Both the position numbers and the translations under genes were made by a program. Under the pieces are notes generated by a model. That model had not been told where the DNA came from. It saw only the letters and a list, made by a program, of their open reading frames with translations, and did no database searches. From Arthrobacter mangrovi (lineage in GTDB: Bacteria > Actinomycetota > Actinomycetes > Actinomycetales > Micrococcaceae), in assembly GCF_026011795.1 (NCBI RefSeq), contig NZ_BRVS01000004.1, positions 186,001 through 250,000 on the forward strand: 64,000 nucleotides of DNA, in the 5' to 3' direction. Numbering within the stretch: position 1 is the first letter of the stretch; the number at the start of each line of letters is the position of its first letter. Positions 48,805 through 57,762 of this stretch are shown here, one piece after another.

Positions 48805-51639
48805 CTAGTCCCGCGCGTCCATCGCCGGCCCGAGCTGTTTGCGCGAGGAAATTTCCAGCTTCGGATAGGACCGGGAGAGGTGCCACTCCACCGCCTTGAT
48901 GGTGATGAAGAGTTCGGCGGCGATCTGCCGGTTGGTCATGCCCTTGGCGGCCAGGGAACAGACCCGGAACTCCGCCGCGGTGAGCCTGTCCGCCTTGTTC
49001 TCGGCGAGCAGCGGCAGCTGCGCCTCCTGGCCCGACAGGAGGGTACCCATCCGGCGTGCCACCGCAACGGCACCGATCCGGTTGCCGAGCACCAGCGCCT
49101 TGCGGGCCGCGCCGATTCCTTCCTGACGGTGGGCGGACAGGAAGGCGCGGTCCTCGCCCAGCAGGCAGGTCTCCGCCAGGTCCGCGAGCGCGAGGGCCTG
49201 CGCGTACCGCCCCTCGTGTGCCTCGAGCAGGCGGATGGCCTCGTGCAGCATGGGCAGTGCCGCGTCGGCCGGCTGGGCGAGGGCCGCCACGCGCAGCGTC
49301 TCGCCGGTGAGTCGGGGAGCGCCGAACGCCCGCACCCGTTCGAGCTCCTCCTCGGCCACCGCGGCGGCATATTCGATCTGGCCGCTCCGCGCGGCGGACT
49401 CGATGGCGCTGCGGTTCCAGGCATTCAACGTCGGACCCAGTCCCGGCGCAAGGTCCATCGCCGTCGTGAAGTGCTCCAGCGCTGCCGCGTGGTCCCCGTG
49501 CGCTGCCCTGACCGTCCCGTGCAGCTGCAGCGCCATGGCCTGCACCAGCGGAACCCGGTCCTGCTCCAGCGGAATCCGCGGCAGGAGCGCATCCGCGGCC
49601 TCGAGGTCGTCCCGGGCGGCGTACACGCTGGCCAGCAGGAAGGCGGCGACCTCGAGGTAGGTGCGCCAGCCGCTCTCCGCCGCCCGCAGGCTGGCTTCCA
49701 GGTCCACCTGGGCAAGCCGCAGCCGGCCGCGGTTCAGGTGGACCGAACCGCGGCAGTAGGCGAGCGTGGCATGCGCCATGACCGAGGAATTGGCCCGGGC
49801 CTCGGCGATCGCCGCATCCAGCAGTTCAAGCGCCTCCGCGTCCCGCTCGCCGGCGTTGAGCGATCCGGTGACGTAGTTGATGATGTTGGATTCGGCCCCG
49901 TTTTCCGCGAGCACCCGGCCCTTGCCGTAGGCCCGCACACCCAGCTCCCCGCTGAGCTCCGCATTTTCTCCCGTGATGGCCAGCCGCAGTGCCTCCTGGG
50001 CGAGCAGCAGGCGGTCCCCCGGGCCGTCCTCGGAAGGATCCTGGGCGAGGATCCCGGTGAGTTCGGCGGAGTACCGCTCGGCCACCTGCATCTGCTGGAA
50101 GCCCGCACCGCTGGCCAGGGCGACCACCCGCCGCCGTAATTCCGGATCCGGCTCCGGATCCTGTTCCACTTCCTGCAGGGCCTGGGCGAAGTACTTGGAG
50201 GCGCGTTCCACCTGGTTGACGTCGTAGAGGGTAACGGCGCCTTCCAGCAGCAGTTCCACGCGCTCGGCAATGCTGCCGGACAGTTCGAGCGCCGCGAGGC
50301 CGCACTTCTCCGCCTCCTCCAGCCGCCCGCTGCCGGCGTAGGAATGTGCCGCCTCGATGAGCAGTTCACGCTGCAGCTCCCGGGGCAGGCGGGACTCCGC
50401 CATCGCCCTTTCGCAGTACTGCGCGGCCAGAGCGTGGGCCCCCTGCCGGCGGGCCCGTCCGGCAGCGGCCAGCAGCGCCCGGACGCCGTCCAGGTTCCCG
50501 TCCGGCTCCGCTTTGAGCAGGTAGCCGGCGACCAGCGCGGGATCTGCTCCCTCCGCCATCAGGAGCCCCGCGGCATCGCGGTACAGCCTCGGAACCTCGT
50601 TCCCCAGGTCGGCGAGCAGCGCCTCGCCCACCAGCGCGTGCTGGATGGCCGGCCTCGGCTTGGCCGCCGCGAGGAAACGTTCACTGCGGAGGCGGTCGAG
50701 GACCGCGCCGAGGCTCTCCCCTTGGGGCTTGGCCATCGCCTTCAGCCGCGGCATTGTGGCGTCTTTGCCCAGTACGACGACGGCGCTCAGCACCGCGCGC
50801 TCCTCCTCCGCCAGCCGGCGGAGGCGCTCCCGGAGGACGCTCTCCTCGCTTCCGGTATCCTCCGGCGGGGCCGCGGCGACGTCACGCTCCAGCAGCTCCT
50901 CGACGAAGAACGGCACGCCGCCGCTGGCTGCCTGCACCCGTTCTGCGTTGACCCGGGCCGCGGTGGCCTGGCGTTCCATGATCCAGGACTCGATCGCGCC
51001 GGAGGTCAGCGGCTTCAGCTGCCAGTGCAGCGGCACGCCGGACACGCTTTCCTTGCCGGTCTGCGAGCCGTTCACCCGAAGCAGGTCCGCGGTGTCCAGC
51101 CCCTCCGGGTGCTCCGCGCCCGGCCCCGTCCGCACGCCGCGCAGGAGCAGCACCGGTACGTCGATCAGGAGGCTGCCGATGTCCAGCAGCACTGCGAGCG
51201 AGAGCTCGTCCAGCCACTGGGCGTCATCCACGGCCGCCACGATGGGCCGCGTCTGGCTGCGGGACCGCAGCACCCACGCGGCGGAATAGCTGAGGGCATC
51301 ACGTTCCGCGGGCACGCCGGTCGAGGCGACGAACTTGTGCAGCATGGCGCCCTGCCCGTCGAAGGGCGCGGAGCCGGCGGGAATCCGCTGGACCAGCGGC
51401 GCGAACCATTGCCACAACATGGCCCCGGGCAGCTGCCGCCGCGCATCGCCGGTGGCGCGCAGGACCTTCCAGCCCCGCGAGGCGGCATCGGTGCAGATGG
51501 CGTCCAGCACGGAAGTCTTGCCGATCCCGGAGGGCCCGCTGATGATCAGCTCCGCATCCCGGCCGGCGGCCACCGAGGCGGCCAGCGCATGCCAGTGCGC
51601 GAGCTCCTCATCCCGCCCGAAAAGCCGTGGCTGTCCCAT
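48805..51639 (-). CDS. Large ATP-binding LuxR-family regulator (LAL type)
   Basis: 944 aa from ATG 51639. Walker A GPSGIGKT (35-42) starts an AAA/NB-ARC-like ATPase domain (to about 350, with VAAVDDAQWLDEL as Walker B). A long helical, TPR-like region follows (about 370-860). The C-terminal LuxR HTH (LTAAEFRVCSLAAKGMTNRQIA in part) covers the last ~65 residues. Such LAL/MalT-like proteins activate catabolic or secondary-metabolite genes when bound to an inducer. TACTAT lies 7 nt before the ATG, no SD, so leaderless start; an in-frame start ten codons upstream lacks support. Target genes unknown. Confidence 0.82.
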   Translation of the reverse strand: MGQPRLFGRDEELAHWHALAASVAAGRDAELIISGPSGIGKTSVLDAICTDAASRGWKVLRATGDARRQLPGAMLWQWFAPLVQRIPAGSAPFDGQGAMLHKFVASTGVPAERDALSYSAAWVLRSRSQTRPIVAAVDDAQWLDELSLAVLLDIGSLLIDVPVLLLRGVRTGPGAEHPEGLDTADLLRVNGSQTGKESVSGVPLHWQLKPLTSGAIESWIMERQATAARVNAERVQAASGGVPFFVEELLERDVAAAPPEDTGSEESVLRERLRRLAEEERAVLSAVVVLGKDATMPRLKAMAKPQGESLGAVLDRLRSERFLAAAKPRPAIQHALVGEALLADLGNEVPRLYRDAAGLLMAEGADPALVAGYLLKAEPDGNLDGVRALLAAAGRARRQGAHALAAQYCERAMAESRLPRELQRELLIEAAHSYAGSGRLEEAEKCGLAALELSGSIAERVELLLEGAVTLYDVNQVERASKYFAQALQEVEQDPEPDPELRRRVVALASGAGFQQMQVAERYSAELTGILAQDPSEDGPGDRLLLAQEALRLAITGENAELSGELGVRAYGKGRVLAENGAESNIINYVTGSLNAGERDAEALELLDAAIAEARANSSVMAHATLAYCRGSVHLNRGRLRLAQVDLEASLRAAESGWRTYLEVAAFLLASVYAARDDLEAADALLPRIPLEQDRVPLVQAMALQLHGTVRAAHGDHAAALEHFTTAMDLAPGLGPTLNAWNRSAIESAARSGQIEYAAAVAEEELERVRAFGAPRLTGETLRVAALAQPADAALPMLHEAIRLLEAHEGRYAQALALADLAETCLLGEDRAFLSAHRQEGIGAARKALVLGNRIGAVAVARRMGTLLSGQEAQLPLLAENKADRLTAAEFRVCSLAAKGMTNRQIAAELFITIKAVEWHLSRSYPKLEISSRKQLGPAMDARD

Positions 51640-51732
51640 AGACCCGATAGTATGGCCCGGCTCCGACAAATTGTTATTGATGCGTCACTTTAACGCGCCG
51701 CGAGTCTCCTCCTGATTCACGTTTCGTTCGGA

Positions 51733-52551
51733 TTATTCCTCCGGCACGCAGCGGTTCCGCAGCTCGCCGATCCCTTCGATGCGCGTGACCAGTTCCGCCC
51801 CGGCCGGAATCCATTCGCGAGGCCTGCGCGCAAGCCCGACCCCGGCCGGCGTGCCGGTTGCGATAAGGTCGCCCGGCTCCAAAGTCATGAACTGGCTGAT
51901 ATAGGAGACCAGCGTGGCGCAGGAAAAGATCAGGTCCGCCGTGGTGCCCGACTGCTTCTGCACGCCGTCGAGCTCGCATTCGACCGCCAGGCCCTTCTCC
52001 GGGTCCAGTTCGTCTGCGGTAACGACGACGGGACCGACCGGGGTCATGCGGTCCCAGTTCTTGCCTTGGAACCACTCGGACGTGCGGCCCTGCCAGTCAC
52101 GGACGGAAACGTCGTTCATCACGGTGTAGCCGGCGATGGCGTCCTTCGCCTCCGCCTCGTCCGCCTTACGCACGGCCCGGCCGATGACGACGGCCAGCTC
52201 GGCCTCCCAGTCGATCTTGCTGCTGGCCTGCGGCATGACGACGTCGTCCGCCGGGCCCACCAGGGAGTTGTGGAACTTGGTGAAGATGGTCGGGTACTTC
52301 GGGACCTCCTGCCCGACCTCTTCGGCGTGCGCGTAGTAGTTGAGTCCGGCGCAGAGGATCTTGCCGGGCCGCAGGATGGGCATGGCCAGCTCATTGGCGT
52401 CCGGCGCCGGTCCCGGCTCTCCCGCCACGTTCCTCCAGTCACTGCGGGCCAGCAGCTCGCCGACATCCTTGGCGGGAAGGTAGGCCGTGCCGGCTTCGTC
52501 CTGCCGGAAGGCCTGCGTGGTCCCGTCCCGCCGCACCGTACCCAGGCGCAT
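51733..52551 (-). CDS. FAH-family hydrolase/isomerase
   Basis: 272 aa from ATG 52551, with AGGAGG 5 nt upstream. Typical FAH domain after residue ~60: GKILCAGLNYYAHAEEV, then KIDWEAELAVVIGR (metal-binding acids), GYTVMNDVSVRDWQ and the end TGTPAGVGLARRP. Closest in kind to 2-hydroxyhepta-2,4-diene-1,7-dioate isomerase/acylpyruvase-like proteins, and clearly different from the FAH protein at 3769-4629. Alone, 93 bp before the LuxR-type gene on the same strand. Substrate unknown. Confidence 0.8.
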   Translation of the reverse strand: MRLGTVRRDGTTQAFRQDEAGTAYLPAKDVGELLARSDWRNVAGEPGPAPDANELAMPILRPGKILCAGLNYYAHAEEVGQEVPKYPTIFTKFHNSLVGPADDVVMPQASSKIDWEAELAVVIGRAVRKADEAEAKDAIAGYTVMNDVSVRDWQGRTSEWFQGKNWDRMTPVGPVVVTADELDPEKGLAVECELDGVQKQSGTTADLIFSCATLVSYISQFMTLEPGDLIATGTPAGVGLARRPREWIPAGAELVTRIEGIGELRNRCVPEE

Positions 52552-52765
52552 CCGGTCCTCCTGTCCGCGGCCCAAGCGCCGCCGTCGTATTGTCCGTTGG
52601 TAACCGTCATGGCTGGTGGCGGGGATAACCCGCCCCTGTGGCAGACTACCCGCTCGGACGCGCGCCTCCAGAGCCGAAAGTCGCCTCGAGGTGTTGACCT
52701 GCGGACATTCCGGCGCGCTTCATTGATACAACCGGAAACGGTCTGGACCATCCTGGGAGCGCGTT

Positions 52766-53500
52766 ATGCATCCTGCTGTGATAGACCCCAACTCGACCGA
52801 GATCCTGCCGGTGGCCTTCCACCCCGTGCTGTGGGTGGCGGCGGCCGGTGTCTTCGCCGTCATCATCCTGCAGTCGGTGATCTACCTCCGGGCCATCCGC
52901 AAGGCCGGCGCGGAGGCCCGCCTGACCGATCGGCAGGTGGGCCGCGCCGTCCGTGCAGGCGCCGTGGCGGCCATCGGTCCCTCGCTGGCCGTCGCGCTGG
53001 TGGCGGTCTCCCTGCTGCCGCTGTTCGGCACCCCGGCGGTGCTGACCCGCATCGGCCTGGTGGGTTCGGCTGCCTTCGATGTCGCGGCCGCGGGCCTCGC
53101 GGCCGGAACCCAGGGCGCCCAGCTCGGCGGTCCGACCTACACGCAGAAGGTCTTCGCAATCGGCTTCGCCGCAATGACGCTCGGGGGACTCGTGTGGATG
53201 GTCACGGCGCTCATCCTCACCCCGATCCTGTCCAGGGGCGACAAGGCCCTGCGCAGGGTGAATCCGGCGGTCATGACCGTCGTGCCCGCGGCGGCCCTGC
53301 TCGCGGCGTTCTTCACCCTCGCCTTCGCCGAGACGGTGAAGTCGCCGGTCCATCTAGTGACCCTGCTCGTCTCGGCCGCCGTGATGGGCCTGTGCCTGCT
53401 CGGGGCCAAGTACCTCAAGAAGTCATGGCTGCACGAGTGGGGGCTCGGGATCGCGATCGTCGTGGCCCTGGCCGTCGCCTATTTCATGACCGCCACGTGA
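52766..53500 (+). CDS. DUF5058-family membrane protein
   Basis: 244 aa with six predicted membrane helices. It fits DUF5058 by its N-terminal FHPVLWVAAAGVFAVI helix, the AAIGPSLAVALVAVSLLPLFG segment and a GPTYTQKVFAIGFAAMTLGG region (in part). No signal peptide. It starts 17 nt before the gene for a second membrane protein, and an M20 amidohydrolase gene follows 30 nt later. The pair looks like a two-subunit transporter for the hydrolase substrate; biochemical function is unknown. Confidence 0.7.
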   Translation: MHPAVIDPNSTEILPVAFHPVLWVAAAGVFAVIILQSVIYLRAIRKAGAEARLTDRQVGRAVRAGAVAAIGPSLAVALVAVSLLPLFGTPAVLTRIGLVGSAAFDVAAAGLAAGTQGAQLGGPTYTQKVFAIGFAAMTLGGLVWMVTALILTPILSRGDKALRRVNPAVMTVVPAAALLAAFFTLAFAETVKSPVHLVTLLVSAAVMGLCLLGAKYLKKSWLHEWGLGIAIVVALAVAYFMTAT

Positions 53501-53516
53501 GAGGCCAGGAAACCAC

Positions 53517-54248
53517 ATGTCATCGCGAACCAGCAACGCGCCGCTGACAGGGCTCGCCCAGTTCGACCGCACCACGTCCATCTGGGGCCCCATCACCCTG
53601 GCGCTCGGCTTCCTCGTCTCCCTCGGCGCCGCACTCTTCGTCGCCTTCGGCACCGGACTGGGTATCACCGCCGCAGAGTTGTGGAAGGCCGTCGGCCTCG
53701 TCATCGTGACCTTCGGCGTCATCGCGGTCGTCGAGCCGATTGCCTACTATCCGATCCTCGGGCGCTCCGCGATGTACCAGGCGTTCATGATCGGCAACAT
53801 CGCGAACAAGCTGCTGCCGGCGGCCCTCATCGCCCAGACCGACCTGGGCGAGAAACCCGGGACGCGCCGTGCCGAACTCATCGCGGGCGCCGCGATCATC
53901 GGCGCGGCGTTCATCCACCTCATCACGCTCGTGGTCCTCGTGGGCATCCTCGGCACGTTGCTTCTTGCAGCCATGCCGCCGGACCTCGTCGCCATCGCGC
54001 GGCTCTACATCCTTCCGGCGGTGTTCGGTGCCGTGACGGTCCAGGCCGTCGTCACGATGAAGAACGTGCGCATCACCGTCATTGCCGCTGTCATTGCGGC
54101 GCTCCTCGTGTTCGTCGTCGTTCCGCTGGTCCCGGCGCTGGCGAACCTGGCCACCGCCTCGGCCGTCGTCATCGCGATCGTCGCCGCCTGGTTCCTCCGG
54201 AAGCGCACGGAGGGTCCGCCAGCCGCGCCGCAGTCCATCGGCCACTGA
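53517..54248 (+). CDS. Uncharacterised membrane protein, partner of DUF5058
   Basis: 243 aa with six membrane helices and a highly conserved-looking loop AYYPILGRSAMYQAFMIGNIANKLLPAA (in part, residues ~77-103) that includes polar residues within a helix. AGGAA precedes the ATG. It was not recognised as a named transporter family; the pattern of a Gly-Asn-Ile-Ala-Asn-Lys helix could form a substrate site like that in some nucleoside-recognition (YjiG/YjiH-like) membrane proteins, but this is a guess. It follows the DUF5058 gene by 16 bp and precedes the amidohydrolase. Confidence 0.6.
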   Translation: MSSRTSNAPLTGLAQFDRTTSIWGPITLALGFLVSLGAALFVAFGTGLGITAAELWKAVGLVIVTFGVIAVVEPIAYYPILGRSAMYQAFMIGNIANKLLPAALIAQTDLGEKPGTRRAELIAGAAIIGAAFIHLITLVVLVGILGTLLLAAMPPDLVAIARLYILPAVFGAVTVQAVVTMKNVRITVIAAVIAALLVFVVVPLVPALANLATASAVVIAIVAAWFLRKRTEGPPAAPQSIGH

Positions 54249-54278
54249 CGTCCCAGCCACCATTCCGAGAGGCCTCCT

Positions 54279-55523
54279 ATGGCACAGGCTGACACCGTCC
54301 CCCTCGCCCCCCGCATCACGGTCTCCCCCGGCTTCCTCGCCGAGCACCTCGAGCTGTACAAGGCCTTCCACCGCGCGCCGGAGCTGTCGTCCCAGGAGTA
54401 CCGGACCGCCGCGGCCATCGAGCGGCGCCTCGACGAGCTCGGCATCGAGCACTTCCGCAGCGGCGGGACCGGCGTCGTCGGACTCTTAGGCAACGGCGAG
54501 GGGCCGGTCATCGGTTTCCGCGCCGACACCGACGGCCTGCCGATTGCCGAGGAGACCGGGCTGGGCTACGCGAGCACCGCGACGGGGACCCTTCCGGACG
54601 GCAGCACCGCCCCGGTCATGCACGGCTGCGGCCACGACACCCACATCACGGACGCCCTCGCCGCCGCCGCGTACCTCGCGGCCAACCGCGACACCTGGGC
54701 CGGTACCGTCGTCCTCCTCTTCCAACCCGCCGAGGAAACCGCGGCGGGAGCCAAAGCCATGGTCGACGACGGACTCTGGGACCGTGCACCCCGTCCGGAA
54801 GTTGTCCTGGCCCAGCACGTCATGCCCCAGCGGTCCGGCACCGTGACGCTTCGCCCCGGGCACATGGCCAGCCTTGCCGACTCGTGGCGCATCACGGTCC
54901 GCGGCCGCCAGGCGCACGGCTCGCAGCCGGAGAAATCGATCGATCCGATCGTCGCGGCGGCAGCCATGGTCCTGCGCCTGCAGACCATCGTCTCGCGCGA
55001 GCTTTCGCCCACTAAGCCGGCCGTGGTGACGGTCGGGACGTTCCATGCGGGGCTGAAGGAGAACATCATTCCGGAGACCGCCGAGTTCAGCCTCAACGTC
55101 CGCACGCCGGACGAGGAGACCCGCCTCCAGGTCCTCGCCGCCATCCGGCGGATCATCAGCGCAGAGGCCGCCGCGTCCGGGATCGGCGAGCCTGACATCG
55201 TGGAGATCAACCGCTTCCCGCGGCTCTTCAACGACGCCGGGCACACCGAGCGGGTGACGTCCGCCTTCCGCGAGGCCTTCGGCGAAGAGTCGATCGTCAG
55301 CGCCCCGCTCGGCAGGGGCTCGGAGGACGCCGGCTGGCTCGGCGACGCAATCGGTGTACCCGTGGTCTTCTGGGCCTTCGGCGCGTTCCCGCCTGAACAG
55401 TTCGAGGACGGGAAAATGCCCCCAGGCAACCACCACCCCGGCTTCGCTCCGGACGCCGAGGCAGCCATCGCACACGGGACGGCCGCCGCGCTCACCGCGC
55501 TGCTCGCCTACGTGGGGCGGTGA
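54279..55523 (+). CDS. M20-family amidohydrolase (N-acyl-amino-acid/IAA-amino-acid hydrolase type)
   Basis: 414 aa. Metal-binding motif MHGCGHD (114-120: Cys117, His119), acidic pair E152/E153 in PAEETAAGAK, HVMPQRSG-like His, and a dimerisation domain from about residue 200 (VRGRQAHGSQPEKSIDPI, part). The C-terminal RGSEDAGWLG holds a further ligand region. These enzymes free amino acids from N-acyl derivatives such as hippurate or indoleacetyl-amino acids. With the two preceding membrane protein genes it appears to be an uptake-hydrolysis unit. GAGAGG serves as RBS. Confidence 0.85.
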   Translation: MAQADTVPLAPRITVSPGFLAEHLELYKAFHRAPELSSQEYRTAAAIERRLDELGIEHFRSGGTGVVGLLGNGEGPVIGFRADTDGLPIAEETGLGYASTATGTLPDGSTAPVMHGCGHDTHITDALAAAAYLAANRDTWAGTVVLLFQPAEETAAGAKAMVDDGLWDRAPRPEVVLAQHVMPQRSGTVTLRPGHMASLADSWRITVRGRQAHGSQPEKSIDPIVAAAAMVLRLQTIVSRELSPTKPAVVTVGTFHAGLKENIIPETAEFSLNVRTPDEETRLQVLAAIRRIISAEAAASGIGEPDIVEINRFPRLFNDAGHTERVTSAFREAFGEESIVSAPLGRGSEDAGWLGDAIGVPVVFWAFGAFPPEQFEDGKMPPGNHHPGFAPDAEAAIAHGTAAALTALLAYVGR

Positions 55524-55581
55524 GCGGCGCTACCCGACAGCGGTTCCCAGGACGGGTGGCCCTGTGAGGTGCTGCGCTGCC

Positions 55582-56238
55582 TCAGCGGCTCCGGATGATT
55601 CGGCGCCGGGAGGCTTCCGCGATCGCCGCGGTGCGGTTGTCCACGCCGAGCTTGGCGTAGATGTGGACCAGGTGGGTCTTGACGGTCGCTTCGGAGATGA
55701 ACAGCGCCCGGGCCATCTCCCTGTTGGCCATGCCGGTGGCGAGCAGCTCGACCAGCTGGACCTCGCGTGCGCTCAGGGCCGGCCGCGGATTCCGGATCCG
55801 GCCCAGCAGCCGGGCGGCCACCTCCGGCGCCAAGGCGGTTGCGCCCGAAGCGGCGGCCAGCACGGCCTCCCGGATCTTCTCCGGCTCGGCGTCCTTGAGC
55901 ATGTAGCCGGCGGCCCCGGCTTCGACCGCGGCGAGGATATCGGCGTCCGTGTCATAGGTGGTCAGCACCAGCACGGGCGGGCCGGGCCGGCCGGCTGCGG
56001 CGTGGTCGCGGATCCGGGCGGTCGCGGTCACGCCGTCCATGCCGTCGCCCATCTGCAGGTCCATCAGCACCACGTCGGCGGCTTCGCCGACTGCCGCGAG
56101 CCGGTCGATCTCGCGCAGCGCGCCGGCACCGTCCGCAGCCTCGGCCACCACCGCCATGCCCTCGAATCCGGAGAGCATGGCGCGCAGCCCGGCCCGCACT
56201 ACCGGATGGTCGTCGACCAGCAGGATCCGCACGCTCAT
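55582..56238 (-). CDS. LuxR/NarL-type response regulator
   Basis: 218 aa. Receiver domain with D10/D9 acidic pair, phosphoacceptor D60 in VVLMDLQM, Lys in MLKDA; C-terminal LuxR HTH with LSAREVQLVELLATGMANREMA (in part). Its start overlaps the kinase gene end by 4 nt (ATGA), so the two are coupled. The kinase-regulator pair is divergent from a MacB/FtsX-type ABC transporter, which it likely controls. Confidence 0.9.
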   Translation of the reverse strand: MSVRILLVDDHPVVRAGLRAMLSGFEGMAVVAEAADGAGALREIDRLAAVGEAADVVLMDLQMGDGMDGVTATARIRDHAAAGRPGPPVLVLTTYDTDADILAAVEAGAAGYMLKDAEPEKIREAVLAAASGATALAPEVAARLLGRIRNPRPALSAREVQLVELLATGMANREMARALFISEATVKTHLVHIYAKLGVDNRTAAIAEASRRRIIRSR

Positions 56239-57587
56239 CCGGCAGCCTCGGGCCCGTTCCGGAGCGGGAGCCGCACGGCAACCACGGTCCCCTCCCCGGG
56301 GGCCGACTCGACCTGCAGGCTCCCGTGCAGTGCGGCAACCCGCTCCCGCAGCGAGGGCAGCCCGTACCCGCAGCCGTCAACCCGCGCGGATACGGCCTGC
56401 GGATCAAAGCCCCTGCCGTCGTCGTAAATGTCCAAGGTGACGTCCTCCTCGAGGTAGCTAAGGGTAACGACGGCGGTGCTCGCGCGGGCGTGGGCCAGCA
56501 CGTTGGCGAGGCTCGCCTGGGCGGCACGCAGCAGGGCGACCTCGTAGGGCGGAGGCAGCGGTTCGCCGTCCCCTTCCTGGCTGAACCGGCAGGCCAGCCG
56601 GACACCAAGAGCGGCGGCCCGGCGCTCCGTAGCCGCGCAAAGCCTGGCCAGGCTCTGCTCCAGCGCGCTGCCGCCGTCCGGCCGCGGCAGCAGCTGCGGG
56701 GAGGACAGGCCACGGAGGAAGCGCCGGGCCTCGGCCAGGTTCTCTGCGGCCGTAGCGCCGATCAGGTCCAGCTGGCCGGCCGCGGCCTCCGCCCGCCCGG
56801 CGGCGAGTTCCGCCGCCGCACTGCGGGAGACGAGGACAATGCTCGAGAGCCCTTGGGCCAGCGTGTCGTGGATCTCCGCTGCCAGCCGTCCGCGTTCGGC
56901 GAGCACCCCGGCCTCGTGCTGGGACCGGGCGAGCTCCGCGCGGGTGCTGTGCAGTTCCGCGAGCGCCCGCCGCTGGTTCCGGCCGTCCAGATACAGCGCC
57001 CGGTACGCCATGCCCATGAACACGGCGAATACAGCGCCGACCATGGGCCCGATCACCATGGCGGGCTCCAACCCGCCGTGGTGCCACCACTGGGAAGCCA
57101 TTACGACGCCGGTCAGCACGCCGACCGCGAACACCGCGTGGGCGGTCCTGAGCACATGCAGGTGCAGGAAGAACAGCGGGAAGGCCAGCCAGGCGAAGTC
57201 CCCGCTAATGGCCACCAGCGCGGCCCACAGCAGCGTGACCGCCGCCAGCCACCAGGGTGCATAGCGGGCAGGATCGGGGCCCGTTCCCCCCGCGCTGTGC
57301 CGCTTCTCCGCCAGCGTCCCCGCGAGGTACACGACCGCCAGCAGGGCGGCGAGCGCCAGGGCAAGCCAGCTCTGCGGTGCATGCGGCGCGGAGGCCACGG
57401 TAAGGACAGCACCGAAGGCCAGCAGCCCGGCAAAGCCGACGTGGAGCCCGACCCGCAGCACCCGCAGGACGAGGGCGCCGGCGGACGCCGGTTCGGCGGA
57501 TCCGAATCCGGCCGACGGTTCCGCCGGTCCCGGCACCGGGCGCGCAGGATCCGCCCGCCGCTCCGCGTGCACGATCGGGTCAGCCAT
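56235..57587 (-). CDS. NarL-type sensor histidine kinase
   Basis: 450 aa from ATG 57587. About six membrane helices (residues ~40-205), then a HisKA_3 domain with EIHDTLAQGLSS and a HATPase_c domain with DDGRGFDP and GYGLPSLRERV. The start has TACGCT 6 nt upstream, and GGGAGG directly touches the ATG, which is too close to be a normal SD, so a leaderless start is likely. The frame continues upstream to 57908, but that part overlaps the divergent gene and looks non-coding. Signal unknown; the linked ABC transporter suggests an envelope or antimicrobial cue. Confidence 0.83.
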   Translation of the reverse strand: MADPIVHAERRADPARPVPGPAEPSAGFGSAEPASAGALVLRVLRVGLHVGFAGLLAFGAVLTVASAPHAPQSWLALALAALLAVVYLAGTLAEKRHSAGGTGPDPARYAPWWLAAVTLLWAALVAISGDFAWLAFPLFFLHLHVLRTAHAVFAVGVLTGVVMASQWWHHGGLEPAMVIGPMVGAVFAVFMGMAYRALYLDGRNQRRALAELHSTRAELARSQHEAGVLAERGRLAAEIHDTLAQGLSSIVLVSRSAAAELAAGRAEAAAGQLDLIGATAAENLAEARRFLRGLSSPQLLPRPDGGSALEQSLARLCAATERRAAALGVRLACRFSQEGDGEPLPPPYEVALLRAAQASLANVLAHARASTAVVTLSYLEEDVTLDIYDDGRGFDPQAVSARVDGCGYGLPSLRERVAALHGSLQVESAPGEGTVVAVRLPLRNGPEAAG

Positions 57588-57762
57588 CCTCCCAGCGTAT
57601 CCAGCGCTGCCGGACCGGGCATCCACCATTCGGTTGATTACCGGATCAACCACCCGGCGCCGCGGGACCAGCCGCCTGCCCGATGTGCCCGCCCGGCGCG
57701 CACGGCAGGCTGGTAACGGCTGCGGAGATCCCGCCAGTCGCTCACCGAAAGAAGGTACTGCC

